Assembly: GCA_020630435.1 (NCBI GenBank)
Contig: JAHDBJ010000001.1
Coordinates: 1-64,000 of the forward strand
Direction of reading: 5' to 3'
Length of the DNA: 64,000 nucleotides
From: Saprospiraceae bacterium
GTDB lineage: Bacteria > Bacteroidota > Bacteroidia > Chitinophagales > Saprospiraceae
Positions 63,906 through 64,000 of this stretch are shown piece by piece. Each line of letters opens with the position of its first letter. Position 1 is the first letter of the stretch. The notes beneath the pieces were generated by a model. It was given only the letters and a program-made list of their open reading frames with translations, was not told where the DNA came from and made no database searches. A program made the translations under genes and the position numbers.

Positions 63906-64000
63906 TTAGAATTTCATAATCGTCTTAGCCGTTGTTTTACCATCAACATAGAGGCTAAGAATATATACCCCATTTGAAAGAGAACGCAAATCTATATTTT
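63906..64000 (-). CDS. C-terminal end of a T9SS-sorted protein (partial)
   Basis: The minus strand from the right edge encodes NIDLRSLSNGVYILSLYVDG then KTTAKTIMKF and a stop at 63906-63908. LSNGVYIL with a DGK-turn and a final KxxK(F) strand is the hallmark of the type A T9SS C-terminal sorting domain, which directs secretion by SprA and attachment or release. Only the last 30 residues are visible, so the body of the protein and its function lie outside the window. It is convergent with the rhomboid genes. Confidence 0.85.
   Translation of the reverse strand, partial: NIDLRSLSNGVYILSLYVDGKTTAKTIMKF

Noticed and set aside
1-64000. CRISPR array or insertion sequence
   Set aside because: No regularly spaced repeats and no transposase or terminal inverted repeats of IS type were found.

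Overview
The window is an AT-rich chromosomal stretch of a member of the Bacteroidota. Supporting evidence: two type IX secretion components (PorQ, and a 2427-residue SprA), the tail of a T9SS-sorted protein at the right edge, a GYDIA-motif GHMP kinase, and several promoters of the Bacteroidota form TTG-N19..22-TAnnTTTG, with almost no Shine-Dalgarno sequences. A DUF4157 (extracellular contractile injection system cargo) protein beside T9SS genes suggests a gliding, possibly Saprospiria-like organism, but the family assignment is inference.

Layout. (1) 1-5.98 kb is an accessory island: a coiled-coil protein and a PIN_8-type nuclease, then a roughly 3.8 kb unit (KilA-N protein and XRE regulator leftward; SH3-like protein, coiled-coil membrane protein with a C-terminal zinc-finger motif and an unknown protein rightward). 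The unit ends in a repeat-rich noncoding segment and is bracketed by two 76-bp direct copies of the KilA-N gene 3' end, the right one belonging to a decayed KilA-N gene. (2) 6-10.1 kb, leftward: RNA 2'-phosphotransferase, TauE/SafE permease, lipoprotein, and a RibF-glycosyltransferase fusion. (3) 10.2-15.9 kb: EEP hydrolase, BioF-like enzyme, two ExbD genes, RNase R. (4) 16.1-19.5 kb: a polymorphic-toxin-like DUF4157 protein ending in a PD-(D/E)XK nuclease-like domain, followed 12 bp later by a probable immunity gene. (5) 19.6-31 kb: FolE, PorQ/amidase/NHL cluster, pyruvate kinase, dUTPase, TPR protein, Prc protease. (6) 31-38.5 kb: AGCS symporter, acyl-CoA dehydrogenase, tyrosine catabolism pair HppD/HmgA, and an unknown exported protein. 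(7) 39-40.5 kb: aspartokinase behind an apparent leader-peptide attenuator. (8) 40.8-49.4 kb: MoaE, an OmpR-type regulator/GHMP kinase/unknown/PyrF cluster, UbiA and TlpA-like genes, pentapeptide protein, FAD oxidoreductase, RuvA. (9) 49.7-63.8 kb: SprA, PheT, two small proteins, MutL and two rhomboid proteases; a T9SS cargo tail runs off the right edge.

The main candidates for something new are the DUF4157-nuclease toxin with its neighbour and palindrome-covered promoter, the aspartokinase attenuator with a 19-residue Lys/Ile-rich leader peptide, the RibF-GT2 fusion, and the island with its duplicated KilA-N end and origin-like repeats. No complete tRNA, rRNA, CRISPR array or insertion sequence was seen.
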